A stretch of DNA of 15,493 nt. Source: Bacteroidaceae bacterium (GTDB taxonomy: Bacteria; Bacteroidota; Bacteroidia; Bacteroidales; Bacteroidaceae). Positions 5,886-13,867 of this stretch are shown here, piece after piece. The notes beneath the pieces were generated by a model. That model worked only from the letters and a program-made list of their open reading frames with translations. It was not told the origin of the DNA and made no database searches. The translations under genes were made by a program, and so were the position numbers. The stretch lies in the NCBI GenBank assembly GCA_017472905.1, contig JAFUNW010000032.1:1-15493 (forward strand), given 5' to 3'. The first letter of the stretch is position 1; every line of letters begins with the position of its first letter.

Positions 5886-7775
5886 TTATTTAAAGAGTTT
5901 ATGAATGTCATCCATTGTAACGACTGCGAGAGTCTTCTTCCCGTCTGGGGTGTAATTGGGTGTGTTGCAAGCAAAAAGCGACTCTACCAGTTCGTTCATT
6001 TCTGTATCGCTTAATACTTGACCCGGAACAATCGCTGCAGACTTTGCCAAAGAAAGGGCAACTCCGGATCGGATTTCGTCTTTTACATCACTTCCTTTTT
6101 CGATTGCGTCACAAACCATGTTGCGAATTAATTCGGCATGATTTAGTCCTTCCGTACCGGATGGTATACCGTTGATAGAGTAGCTGCCTCCTCCTAGATT
6201 GGAAAGGTCGAAGCCTACGGCTGTCAAGTCGTCCCAAATGGAATCAAGCACAACCGACTCTGCCGATGTGAAATGGAGCATTTCCGGAAATAGCATGCCT
6301 TGTGAATTTCCCCGTTGCCTTTCAATCTGCTCCATGTACCTATTATATAATACGCGCGTGTGCGCGCGATGCTGATCAATAATCATAAGCCCCGACTTGA
6401 CTGAGGTTACGATATACTGCCCTTTGAATTGGTAATGAAAAGAAGATACGGCTGCGGCTTCATTGGTTATGCCGGAAGGGACGAATATATCATTCCCTTT
6501 TGACGGAATAATTTCTTCCTCTTCGGGTAAATCCAAAGAAAGGGGATCGAATAAACTGTCTTCTCCTTGAATTTTACTTCTGACAATGTCTGAAGTTTCT
6601 TTTTCCAATCCGCGATAAGCTTCTTCCCATTCAATGGGTTTACGTGAATAGGACGACCTGTCGGAATGGGAGTCAAAAGGATTAAAATGGGGGTTATAGT
6701 TGATGGTCGGAGCCGTTGGAGCCTGTGCTTGATAAATAGGAATATTCGGCATATCCTCTGTGTTGAAATCAATGGAGGGAACGGCATTGGATTTTCCTAA
6801 TGTTTCTTTGACTGCTGCAGCTAATATCTGCCAGATGGCCTGGTCATTCTCAAATTTGATTTCTGTTTTTGTCGGATGGATATTTACGTCAATGTTTGCA
6901 GGGTCCACCTCCATATAGATGAAGTAAGAGATTTGTTCGCCTGACGGAATTAATTGTTCGTAGGCTTCCATCACTGCTTTGTGGAAATAGGGATGGCGCA
7001 TATAGCGTCCGTTGACAAAGAAATATTGGTGCATTCCTTTCTTACGGGCATACTCGGGTTTTGCTATGTAACCGTTGATGCGAATCAATGTTGTTTCTAC
7101 TTCGAGTGATAGAAGTTGTTCGTTGATTTTCTTTCCAAAGACATTCATTAAACGCATGCGCAATGACGCAGCCGGAAGTTTGTACAATTCAGTCCCGTTG
7201 TGGGATAGTGAAAAAGAAACATCGGGGTGAACTAATACAATGCGGTCTACTTCCGTAAGAATGTTGTTTAACTCCGTTTGGTTGGATTTCAGGAATTTAC
7301 GCCGGGCCGGAACATTGAAGAATAGGTTCTTGACAGAGAAATTGCATCCTTTGGAACAAGAAACCACTTCTTGTTCTTCCACTTTGGAGCCTGCTATCCG
7401 AATGGAAGTGCCTAGTTCATCTTCTTCGCGCCGTGTTTTTAGTTCTATTTGGGATACGGCGGCAATAGACGGTAAGGCTTCTCCTCGAAAGCCCATTGTC
7501 ATTAAGGTTGATAAGTCCGCAAAAGCCCGGATTTTAGAAGTGGCATGCCGTTCAAAAGCCAGGCGAGCATCTGTTTCGGACATACCTTTTCCGTCATCTA
7601 TGACTTGAATGCTGGTCTTCCCTGCATCCATTATCAAGATGTCAATTGTGCGTGCTCCGGCATCAATTGAGTTCTCAACCAATTCTTTGACAACCGAAGC
7701 CGGACGTTGTATAACTTCTCCGGCTGCAATTTGATTGGCTACCGAATCCGGTAGCAGCTGAATGATGTCACTCAT
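5886..7775 (-). CDS. mutL: DNA mismatch repair protein MutL
   Basis: MutL links mismatch recognition by MutS to strand removal. The 629-residue protein has the full GHKL ATPase: catalytic E31 and N35 in KELVENSIDAG, DDGKGM at 60-65, and MGFRGEALPSIA at 94-106, followed by the S5-like transducer domain, a low-complexity linker (about 340-440) and the C-terminal dimerisation domain. The C-terminal endonuclease motif DQHA(X)2E(X)4E is degraded: residues 467-478 read DQHRAHTRVLYN, with Thr473 and Asn478 replacing the two Glu, and the Zn-binding C-P-H motif near the end is replaced by CNTPNYTPDG (603-612). A beta-clamp-binding QxxLxP motif is kept as QGMLFP at 492-497. The gene starts 9 bases after the upstream small gene and ends the six-gene unit. 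Identification is certain; the loss of nuclease activity is inferred from the motifs. Confidence 0.97.
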   Translation of the reverse strand: MSDIIQLLPDSVANQIAAGEVIQRPASVVKELVENSIDAGARTIDILIMDAGKTSIQVIDDGKGMSETDARLAFERHATSKIRAFADLSTLMTMGFRGEALPSIAAVSQIELKTRREEDELGTSIRIAGSKVEEQEVVSCSKGCNFSVKNLFFNVPARRKFLKSNQTELNNILTEVDRIVLVHPDVSFSLSHNGTELYKLPAASLRMRLMNVFGKKINEQLLSLEVETTLIRINGYIAKPEYARKKGMHQYFFVNGRYMRHPYFHKAVMEAYEQLIPSGEQISYFIYMEVDPANIDVNIHPTKTEIKFENDQAIWQILAAAVKETLGKSNAVPSIDFNTEDMPNIPIYQAQAPTAPTINYNPHFNPFDSHSDRSSYSRKPIEWEEAYRGLEKETSDIVRSKIQGEDSLFDPLSLDLPEEEEIIPSKGNDIFVPSGITNEAAAVSSFHYQFKGQYIVTSVKSGLMIIDQHRAHTRVLYNRYMEQIERQRGNSQGMLFPEMLHFTSAESVVLDSIWDDLTAVGFDLSNLGGGSYSINGIPSGTEGLNHAELIRNMVCDAIEKGSDVKDEIRSGVALSLAKSAAIVPGQVLSDTEMNELVESLFACNTPNYTPDGKKTLAVVTMDDIHKLFK

Positions 7776-7784
7776 AGGGCTTAA

Positions 7785-8078
7785 TTAGAAACTCCAACTT
7801 CCTGTTACTAGATAGTTTAATAGAAAAAGCATCACCAGCAAGGCTGCAAACAAAGCTCCATATCCCCACTTTCGACCTTTTTCCTTGCGCCGTTTCAGGT
7901 GTGTTGTGGCTTCGACAAAACTTCCACGTATTCGTTCGGGATTATATTCCTCAGGGGGAAGCATGCCTAAATCGCGCTTTGCTTTCTCTTCAATCTTCTT
8001 CAATTTTTCTTTCCGCTCGTCAACATAAATCCATTCATGCTGAAAACCACGCGGCTTTCTTTGAGTAAAAATTCCCAT
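7785..8078 (-). CDS. Small tail-anchored membrane protein of unknown function
   Basis: I do not recognise a named family for this 97-residue protein. The first 70 residues are hydrophilic and strongly charged, with a predicted helical segment EKLKKIEEKAKRDLG around 24-38 and a PPEEYNPERIRGSF segment at about 41-54. A basic patch (KRRKEKGRK) precedes one membrane helix at about 72-92, leaving a short tail GSWSF. The positive-inside rule places the N-terminal domain in the cytoplasm. Tight spacing to mutL (9 bases) and position in the envelope operon suggest cotranscription. It is not a shadow ORF, because the charge pattern and single clean helix look like a real protein. Confidence 0.75.
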   Translation of the reverse strand: MGIFTQRKPRGFQHEWIYVDERKEKLKKIEEKAKRDLGMLPPEEYNPERIRGSFVEATTHLKRRKEKGRKWGYGALFAALLVMLFLLNYLVTGSWSF

Positions 8079-8164
8079 ATTATCTTTTATTTATTAAGTT
8101 TCGCAAGCCTTTTTACCTCCATCTATCTCCCTTAACCTCCCATTATCTACTTGCGAAAGTTTAA
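8079..8164 (-). repeat. Operon gap with long-range inverted repeat
   Basis: This 86-base gap is the only sizeable one inside the six-gene unit. TTTCGCAAG (8099-8107) and CTTGCGAAA (8150-8158) are perfect 9-bp inverted repeats separated by 42 bases. On the minus strand the enclosed loop is purine-rich and carries GGAGG or GGGAG three times. A tiny reading frame of 11 codons starts at 8123 behind one of these. The element could be an RNA processing or stability structure that sets apart expression of the last two genes. Confidence 0.5.
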
Positions 8165-9850
8165 TTATTTATTCTTCAACTTGTCCAATGTTGGTAAAGG
8201 CATAGTTCGGGATACGGTAGGTTTTAGTTCTGTACCGGCTGTTTTGCTTCGCCAATGAAATATATCTTCTTTATTCAAGGGACGTATATAATCGAACCAT
8301 GCAAAATTTTCTAAACGCATCTCATTCTCCGGAATAAGAAACATGGGAGTGAATTTGCCCACAGGTTGGTTGATAAAAACGATACGTTCCATTTTTCCGT
8401 CTTTTCTATAGAGATTCAATCGGCTGGCTTCTATAAAGTTCATTCCCATCATGACGCTGTCTTCGTCTTCGGGATAGAATATGGATTGAACATTTCCTAC
8501 GACCTCAGCCTTGTATATATCTTGGTCCTTAAAAAAGAATTTCATTTCCTTGCCGGCAACTTGATTGAAATGAACCGAGTCTTTCTTCTCTACAGTCAAA
8601 GCTTGATTTATGATGTGTGCCCAATCGATGGTGCTGTCGTTCATATAGATTTTTATTCGTTCTCCCAACAATTGTTGTCCGGCGTTCCACAATATAGGGT
8701 CGGTGTACATGGTCAGGCAAGAGTCAGCCGAACTGAAAACCAAAGAGTCGCATACACCTTGAACATCGCTCCGATAGAAACGGACTTTGTGAAATGCCTG
8801 CATCTCGCGATACATGGAATCTGTGTCCATAAAGAACGTCACTAATTTAAGGGAATCGCCGTGCATGTAGAGGCTGTCTCCTTGAGAATAGTCTATGGCA
8901 ACCGCACGCTCCGTTGCAAATGCATAGCCGGTCAACTCGTTTGAATAGCAATATTCTCCGGTTAGCATGACTTTGTTCAATGTGTCGTTCATCTGTACAT
9001 CACCGAAAGCTTCGCCATATTTCGATTGTTCGTCATAGAAAATGCTGTCGCCCGTCAATTCTTGGTTTTTATGGGTCAAAACGGAACGGTCCAGCAGATT
9101 CGCTTGTCGGTTTATGGTGTTGTAATATCCCAATTCGGAATAAATGTGGCTGCCATCACTTTCAATATAAGAAGGACCGACAATGTTGGCTATCCGCGTT
9201 TCAGTGCTGTATCGCAAGGTGTCGGAAGTCAGGCGAAACTCTGGGTTTTCAAGTATTACGTCAAAATGAAAGACCGACATTTTCGTTTCCGGACTGTATT
9301 CGCCCCATTCGGAAGTCAATACATTCACTGAATCCATCAATGTTCCGCCATCGAAATAGTAACCCAGATTTGCATTGCGGTCGTAATTCAAACTGTCGGT
9401 CAACAATACGACTTCCTGATTCTCCATGCGCACATTCTCACGAACTTGTACCAAGCGTTCATTCCCATCATAGAAAAGATAATCTCCGTAAAGAAAGAGC
9501 GTGTCTCCTTGATTCATTTTTACGTTCCCAAATGCTTCAAAATAGTTACGCTCATTGTAGTTGTATGCGGTGTCGCAACTCATGTATATACTGTCATAGA
9601 GAAACTCTACATTTCCTTCCAAGACTTGAACGCCGATGTTGTTTTCACGCTGAAGCGTGCGGTCTGCGTGAAGCAGCGTCACTTTCATCTTCTTGGGGCT
9701 GCGCTCTTGCTTTGTTCGTTCTTCCCGGGTGAATTCGGCTTTTCCTGATGGTAATGCTTTGGCTGCCAAACAAACACCAAGCAGGCATAGAAATCCTACA
9801 AAGAGAATTCTATGCCCTATCCCCTGTTTTTTAAGAGTTTTTTTCAGCAT
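8165..9850 (-). CDS. OstA/LptA-like LPS-transport protein
   Basis: The 561-residue product has a signal peptide or N-terminal anchor (about 14-31) and then repeated beta-jellyroll strands of the OstA/LptA type. Phrases such as VLEGNVEFLYDSIYMSCDTAYNY are followed by many short cycles of the form G(D/N)V..N.GDTLFLYGDYLFYD and LTSDTLRYSTETRIANIVG, in which gene segments recur about every 20-25 residues. In LptA this fold binds lipid A and forms the periplasmic bridge of the Lpt system. The protein is longer than LptA (about 185 residues in E. coli) and lacks the large LptD barrel, matching the OstA-like proteins common in Bacteroidetes. It follows the SurA-type gene by 11 bases. A role in LPS or lipooligosaccharide transport is inferred from fold and context. 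Confidence 0.85.
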   Translation of the reverse strand: MLKKTLKKQGIGHRILFVGFLCLLGVCLAAKALPSGKAEFTREERTKQERSPKKMKVTLLHADRTLQRENNIGVQVLEGNVEFLYDSIYMSCDTAYNYNERNYFEAFGNVKMNQGDTLFLYGDYLFYDGNERLVQVRENVRMENQEVVLLTDSLNYDRNANLGYYFDGGTLMDSVNVLTSEWGEYSPETKMSVFHFDVILENPEFRLTSDTLRYSTETRIANIVGPSYIESDGSHIYSELGYYNTINRQANLLDRSVLTHKNQELTGDSIFYDEQSKYGEAFGDVQMNDTLNKVMLTGEYCYSNELTGYAFATERAVAIDYSQGDSLYMHGDSLKLVTFFMDTDSMYREMQAFHKVRFYRSDVQGVCDSLVFSSADSCLTMYTDPILWNAGQQLLGERIKIYMNDSTIDWAHIINQALTVEKKDSVHFNQVAGKEMKFFFKDQDIYKAEVVGNVQSIFYPEDEDSVMMGMNFIEASRLNLYRKDGKMERIVFINQPVGKFTPMFLIPENEMRLENFAWFDYIRPLNKEDIFHWRSKTAGTELKPTVSRTMPLPTLDKLKNK

Positions 9851-9861
9851 ATTCTAGCAAA

Positions 9862-11220
9862 TCAATGTATCCATCCCGGATATTTGAAGTCACAATTCTT
9901 CCACTTCTCGTTGATGCGGATGTATGTGGTTTTCTGTTTCTCCCTAATCCAATTATCCAATTTCTCCATTTGTTTCTTTTCCAAGACAATGTCCTTGATA
10001 GCCAGGAAATCTTCTGTTAAGGTTGCCTTGTGTCCTTTGACTCTTGATTTCAGCTTGACGATGGCACAAATCTCTTTGCCTTTGGTGTCAATCATGGTGA
10101 ATGGACGAGATATTTCTCCTATCTCCAGACGGTCTACGGCACGAGCCACTTCCTGGGGCAAGTCTTGCATTTCAAATTTTGACGTCCGAGTCATGGGGTT
10201 GGGCATCAAACCTTTATTCATTCGCGTTTCTTTATCGCTTGAAAAGCTTGTTGCGGCTTTTTCGAAAGAAATCTTTTCAGAGCGAATCTCGTTTGATATG
10301 GAGTCCAAACGGCTCAATGCGGCCATCAAGTCCGCTTCTGCAACTTGGGGCTTCAATAATATATGGCGTGTATTTACGCGGTCGCCCCGTTTTTCTATCA
10401 ACTGAATGATGTGAAAACCAAACTCGGTTTCCACTATCTTTGACACTTTGCTTGGGTCGGTCAGGTTAAAGGCGACATTTGCATATTCCGTAACCATTGT
10501 GCCGCGTCCCATAAATCCGGTTTCACCACCTCTTACTGCGGAACCTTTGTCTTCGGAATAGAGTAGTGCGAGTGTCGAGAACTGCATTTCACCGGAGTTG
10601 ATTCGTTTCGTAAATTCGCGCAAATGCGCTTTGATGCGTTCTGTCTCTTCTTCCGGTATTCTGGGTTCTAAGGTCAATATCTGCACCTCTACCTGTGTGG
10701 GAATATAAGGGATGCTGTCCGGTGAAAGGTTCTTGAAGTAACGGCGAACTTCTGCCGGAGTAACTTTCACGTCTTGCATGATTCGTTGTTGCATCTGCTG
10801 TACAATCAATGCATCGCGGGCTTTCTCGCGCAATTCTTCCCGGATTTTGGTTGTTGACTGGTTGTAATATTCTTCCATCTTTTCCTTTGAACCAATTTGG
10901 CTTATCAGCTGATTGATTCGCATCTCAACACTGCGGGATACGTCCGATTCCGACACGTCCACACTGTCAATCGCGGCTTGGTGGAGGAACAACTTTTGAA
11001 GTGCAAGTTCTTCGGGTATCACGCAATAGGGGTCTCCCTCGAATCTTGTTCCGGTATATTGTGCATTGATTCGTTCGGCTTCTACTTCCGATTTCAAAAT
11101 GGCTTCGTCACCAACGACCCATACCACTTCGTCAATCACGTTGTCTTGTGCTGACACGGTATGCAGACCTAAATTCATGAATAAACAGGTTGACAATAGG
11201 AATGTCTTCAAATATCTCAT
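9862..11220 (-). CDS. surA: SurA-type periplasmic peptidyl-prolyl isomerase with two parvulin domains
   Basis: This 452-residue exported foldase has a signal peptide (1-24, ending VSA-QD), a SurA-like helical chaperone domain (about 28-170, opening VVWVVGDEAILKSEVE) and two parvulin modules. Parvulin 1 covers about 175-277 (YSEDKGSAVRGGETGFMGRG, then FGFHIIQLIEKRG), and parvulin 2 starts at about 282 with NTRHILLKP and is more divergent. SurA escorts outer-membrane beta-barrels to the BAM complex and isomerises prolyl bonds. The domain order matches E. coli SurA. It lies 14 bases after the lipoprotein foldase and 11 before the OstA-like gene, the same functional pairing as surA-lptD in Proteobacteria. 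The surA symbol is by analogy. Confidence 0.88.
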   Translation of the reverse strand: MRYLKTFLLSTCLFMNLGLHTVSAQDNVIDEVVWVVGDEAILKSEVEAERINAQYTGTRFEGDPYCVIPEELALQKLFLHQAAIDSVDVSESDVSRSVEMRINQLISQIGSKEKMEEYYNQSTTKIREELREKARDALIVQQMQQRIMQDVKVTPAEVRRYFKNLSPDSIPYIPTQVEVQILTLEPRIPEEETERIKAHLREFTKRINSGEMQFSTLALLYSEDKGSAVRGGETGFMGRGTMVTEYANVAFNLTDPSKVSKIVETEFGFHIIQLIEKRGDRVNTRHILLKPQVAEADLMAALSRLDSISNEIRSEKISFEKAATSFSSDKETRMNKGLMPNPMTRTSKFEMQDLPQEVARAVDRLEIGEISRPFTMIDTKGKEICAIVKLKSRVKGHKATLTEDFLAIKDIVLEKKQMEKLDNWIREKQKTTYIRINEKWKNCDFKYPGWIH

Positions 11221-11234
11221 CTTTCTATTATATA

Positions 11235-12080
11235 TTAATAATAAAACGTTATTTTATCTTTTTCAATCGCTTGCTTGTACAGGCTGTTGCGAATTTGCAG
11301 CATAAAGTCTACTTGCTTGACATTGAGCAAAATGCCTTTGATTTCAGAACGGGCAAAGTCCAATGGCTTATGCTGGCCGGATTCTAGCATCTCATCAATG
11401 TTTAAAAAGTATTGATAAAGGGTGTCCGACACCTCTATTTGGCGGTTCTTGGACACATAATTCATCGGAGAAGAAACGCTTAACGGAATTTTGTTTATGA
11501 TGTCTTCAAGCGGAGTCCAGCGATTGTAGAAATAATCATAATCTACGGCGTATTGCAAGCTGTATTTTTCCAATTTCTCAATGCTTTCTTGCTCTTTGGA
11601 GCGATACCACTGGCGTACGTTGGAGATTTTGGGAGATTTCAGCGGTATTTTTATGAACAAACCTTTAACCAGCGGTTTCTCCAGGAGGAACATCTCTTTA
11701 TTCTCTTGATAGAATGTCTCTATCTCGTTTTCCGTAATTTCTTCTTCAAACTTCTGCGAAATCAGTTTTTGCTGATAAGTATGCAATATCAATGAACGGC
11801 GATAATTCTCTATCAATTGTTCTATGTCTACGTCTTGCGGTATGTTGCGTTCGGCATTGTCGAATAGGAGGATGTCTTCTATCCAATTCTTGACATACTG
11901 CTCTGCAAACAACAAGCTGTCGTCCTTGGAGGTGTTTGACGGCAATGCCTTTTCAACGTCCTCTTTGTACAAGAAAACGCCATCAACCTCCACCAATGGA
12001 GTCCGACCTTGATGGTCGATTTGTTGTTGGCATGAAACGAACAACAAAATCAATGCGATATATCCGAGTCGACAGCTCAT
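11235..12080 (-). CDS. Lipoprotein foldase-like protein without a recognisable parvulin domain
   Basis: The 281-residue product starts with a short hydrophobic stretch and a lipobox-like FVSC, giving a lipidated Cys17 followed by QQQID. There is no acidic surface-export signal right after the Cys, so it probably stays in the periplasmic leaflet. The next segment (LVEVDGVFLYKEDVEKAL, about 28-46) and the helical region to about residue 135 (ENEIETFYQENKEMF) resemble the SurA/PrsA N-terminal chaperone domain. The C-terminal half shows no parvulin signature such as the H-I-L or GG-x-L/G motifs. It sits between two true parvulin proteins, with gaps of 20 and 14 bases. It is most likely a chaperone-only paralogue. 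The name peptidyl-prolyl isomerase would overstate what is visible. Confidence 0.75.
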   Translation of the reverse strand: MSCRLGYIALILLFVSCQQQIDHQGRTPLVEVDGVFLYKEDVEKALPSNTSKDDSLLFAEQYVKNWIEDILLFDNAERNIPQDVDIEQLIENYRRSLILHTYQQKLISQKFEEEITENEIETFYQENKEMFLLEKPLVKGLFIKIPLKSPKISNVRQWYRSKEQESIEKLEKYSLQYAVDYDYFYNRWTPLEDIINKIPLSVSSPMNYVSKNRQIEVSDTLYQYFLNIDEMLESGQHKPLDFARSEIKGILLNVKQVDFMLQIRNSLYKQAIEKDKITFYY

Positions 12081-12100
12081 CTTCTATCACTTGGGAACAA

Positions 12101-13522
12101 TCAATGATTATTTACCGTGTGCAATACGTCATCGTAGACCTCAAACTTATATTTTGCACGCAATTCGTTTATCCATTGCTGTTCCAGTTCGTTTTGATAG
12201 TCTGCGGTCAACGGTCCGCGCACATCTTTGTAGTCTTCCGGCTTCTTTACTATTTTGCCGACAAGAGCCGGGTAGGGATATTGTCCCGAAGCTTTGTATT
12301 CTCCCTGCTTGAACGCATGATGGTCCACGCAAGCATTGTCGCCTATTTTGAACAATCCTTTTTCCATGCGGACAAGTTTCAGCGTGTCTTTGTTTATCTC
12401 TTTTTGAAGATAGGCTCCCCATTGTTCGCTAGGCATTTTCTTCAATGCTTTTTTTACGGTTTTTGCCACGTCCTCGTTGGCACAATGCACGACTGCACCT
12501 TTGTAGCGAGGTGAATCCCAAGTGTATTTCGCTTTGTTTTTCTTAAAGAAACGTTTCAATCCCTCTTCGTCCAGAGTCGCTTTCTCCCAAACACAACGGT
12601 TGCTGACTTCGAAGAGCAACAAGCCGTCATAATATTCCTGCATTAAGTGGGCAAATTCCGGGTATTTCGTTTCCAGCAGACTGTCTTCATGGGCAAGGAC
12701 GTCTTCGCGCTTAATCTTGCCGCCATATTGCTTGTATAAGGAATCTTTTTTTACTTCGATGGCTTTCGTACGGATTCCTTGTCGTTCCAAAAAGGAATAA
12801 ATCAATTCACGTTGGGTTTCATAGGGTTCCAACTGCTTCTTCTCCAACAGCTTTACGATGTGTATTCCCACAGGTGAATAGAAAGGTTTGGACATTTCGT
12901 TTACTTGCAGGGCATACACCTCTTTGGCAAATTCGGGGTACACCTGTTTGGCAAACAGCCAAGGCAATGCGCCGCCTTGTTTGGCAGAACCGGCATCTTC
13001 GGAATATTTGCGTGCCAGTTCAGCGAAGTCGGCTCCGTTTTGCAAAGCATTGTAAATGGAGTCCATACGGACTTTTATCTGCTCTTGCACTGCGGGTTCT
13101 GCATTCTGAGGGATTCGAAGCAAAATGTGGGTAGAACGAACCAAGCCGGCACTGCCGATGTTTCGTTGGGCCATTTCATATTGTTTTCTGGCTTCACTTT
13201 CTATAAAAGCCGTGTCTACAAAATATTCGCGTGCTTGCTGGGTGCGGTAGCCTTTCAATTCGTTCTTAAACGAGGATAAAGTGTCCAGGCGCATCTCTTC
13301 GGCAGCGGCAACTTTCAATTTGAAGTTGATGTATAGCTGAACATAGTCGTCCAAAGACTTCTTGTCCAATGAACGGTCGGAATTGTTCTTGTTATAAGAA
13401 TACTCAAACTCCGAACGGGTTATATCCTTTCCATTGATACGCATCAAAACCGGGTCTTCTTGCGCAAAAACACTTATTCCAAATGTCGTTGCAACCAACA
13501 GTGGCAAAAATCTTTTCTTCAT
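12101..13522 (-). CDS. PpiC-type periplasmic peptidyl-prolyl cis-trans isomerase
   Basis: This 473-residue exported protein has a signal peptide (1-20, ending VFA-QE), a SurA-N-like helical part (about 25-125, with VLMRINGKDITRSEFEYSYN at its start) and one clear parvulin domain at about 129-228, from STHILLRIPQ through YSEDAGSAKQGGALPWL to VGIHIVKLLEKK. The rest (about 230-473) contains a second region that may be a degenerate parvulin (DSPRYKGAVVHCANED onward). It is the first gene of the six-gene envelope unit and should act in the periplasm on exported proteins, with the SurA-type protein downstream. The next gene starts 20 bases after its stop. Confidence 0.9.
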   Translation of the reverse strand: MKKRFLPLLVATTFGISVFAQEDPVLMRINGKDITRSEFEYSYNKNNSDRSLDKKSLDDYVQLYINFKLKVAAAEEMRLDTLSSFKNELKGYRTQQAREYFVDTAFIESEARKQYEMAQRNIGSAGLVRSTHILLRIPQNAEPAVQEQIKVRMDSIYNALQNGADFAELARKYSEDAGSAKQGGALPWLFAKQVYPEFAKEVYALQVNEMSKPFYSPVGIHIVKLLEKKQLEPYETQRELIYSFLERQGIRTKAIEVKKDSLYKQYGGKIKREDVLAHEDSLLETKYPEFAHLMQEYYDGLLLFEVSNRCVWEKATLDEEGLKRFFKKNKAKYTWDSPRYKGAVVHCANEDVAKTVKKALKKMPSEQWGAYLQKEINKDTLKLVRMEKGLFKIGDNACVDHHAFKQGEYKASGQYPYPALVGKIVKKPEDYKDVRGPLTADYQNELEQQWINELRAKYKFEVYDDVLHTVNNH

Positions 13523-13561
13523 ATTTCTTTTGTAGTTTAGACTATCACTTTTAAATCGCTG

Positions 13562-13569
13562 CGAATATA
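13562..13569 (-). promoter_or_regulatory. Candidate promoter of the six-gene envelope operon
   Basis: The minus strand reads TATATTCG followed by CAG, one mismatch from TAnnTTTG, about 39 bases before the ATG of the first foldase gene. No -33 TTG is found at proper spacing. It is the best match in the upstream 120 bases. Confidence 0.35.
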
Positions 13570-13808
13570 CTCATAATTTAGTGACTTGTCGCTTTTTATT
13601 GTGTTTTTTAAAGAATTAATCGCTAAATAGGGGTGACTTACACAATAAAAGAGTTTGTTTAAGGCTTTCTTTCGTGGATAGTTTCTTGCGAAAAGCTTTT
13701 CATTGTAGCTAAACGGCCGGGCTTTGCACACCGGGCGAATCAAGAGATTTTTCCTCCTTGCCGGCCTCCTTACTCGAAGTTTAATGGGCGAAAGCGGGAA
13801 AGAGGGTA

Positions 13809-13859
13809 GGGGAGTAAACCTACGCCAAGCAGACGTAGGCTTAATTCCTTTTACTCCCC
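13809..13859 (-). terminator. Compound hairpin after the HU-HIG gene
   Basis: Outer arms GGGGAGTAAA (13809-13818) and TTTACTCCCC (13850-13859) pair perfectly over 10 bp, and inner arms CCTACG (13819-13824) and CGTAGG (13834-13839) continue the stem over 6 bp, with a 9-base apical loop and a 10-base one-sided bulge (13840-13849). It begins 8 bases past the HU-HIG stop. There is no U-run, so it may be a processed 3' end, a terminator needing a factor, or a repeat element. Confidence 0.6.
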
Positions 13860-13867
13860 ATTCCGGA

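Larger units (their letters stand above)
13523..13867. other. Intergenic region between the foldase operon and the HU-HIG gene
   Basis: These 345 bases hold no gene I can support. A minus-strand reading frame crosses them, but its start lies inside the HU-HIG gene and its composition is arginine/proline-rich and unlike any family. Visible items are the candidate operon promoter near 13562, a palindrome AAAAGCTTTT near 13690, a G/C-rich patch around 13710-13780 with two copies of GCCCGG, and the compound hairpin at 13809-13859. The boundary between the conserved operon and the accessory right end probably lies here. Confidence 0.6.

Noticed and set aside
8980..9732. A 250-codon plus-strand frame opposite the OstA-like gene
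   Set aside because: It is antisense to a well-supported gene, Cys/His/Arg/Ser-rich as expected of an antisense frame, and has no promoter. Other long antisense frames in the window have the same character.
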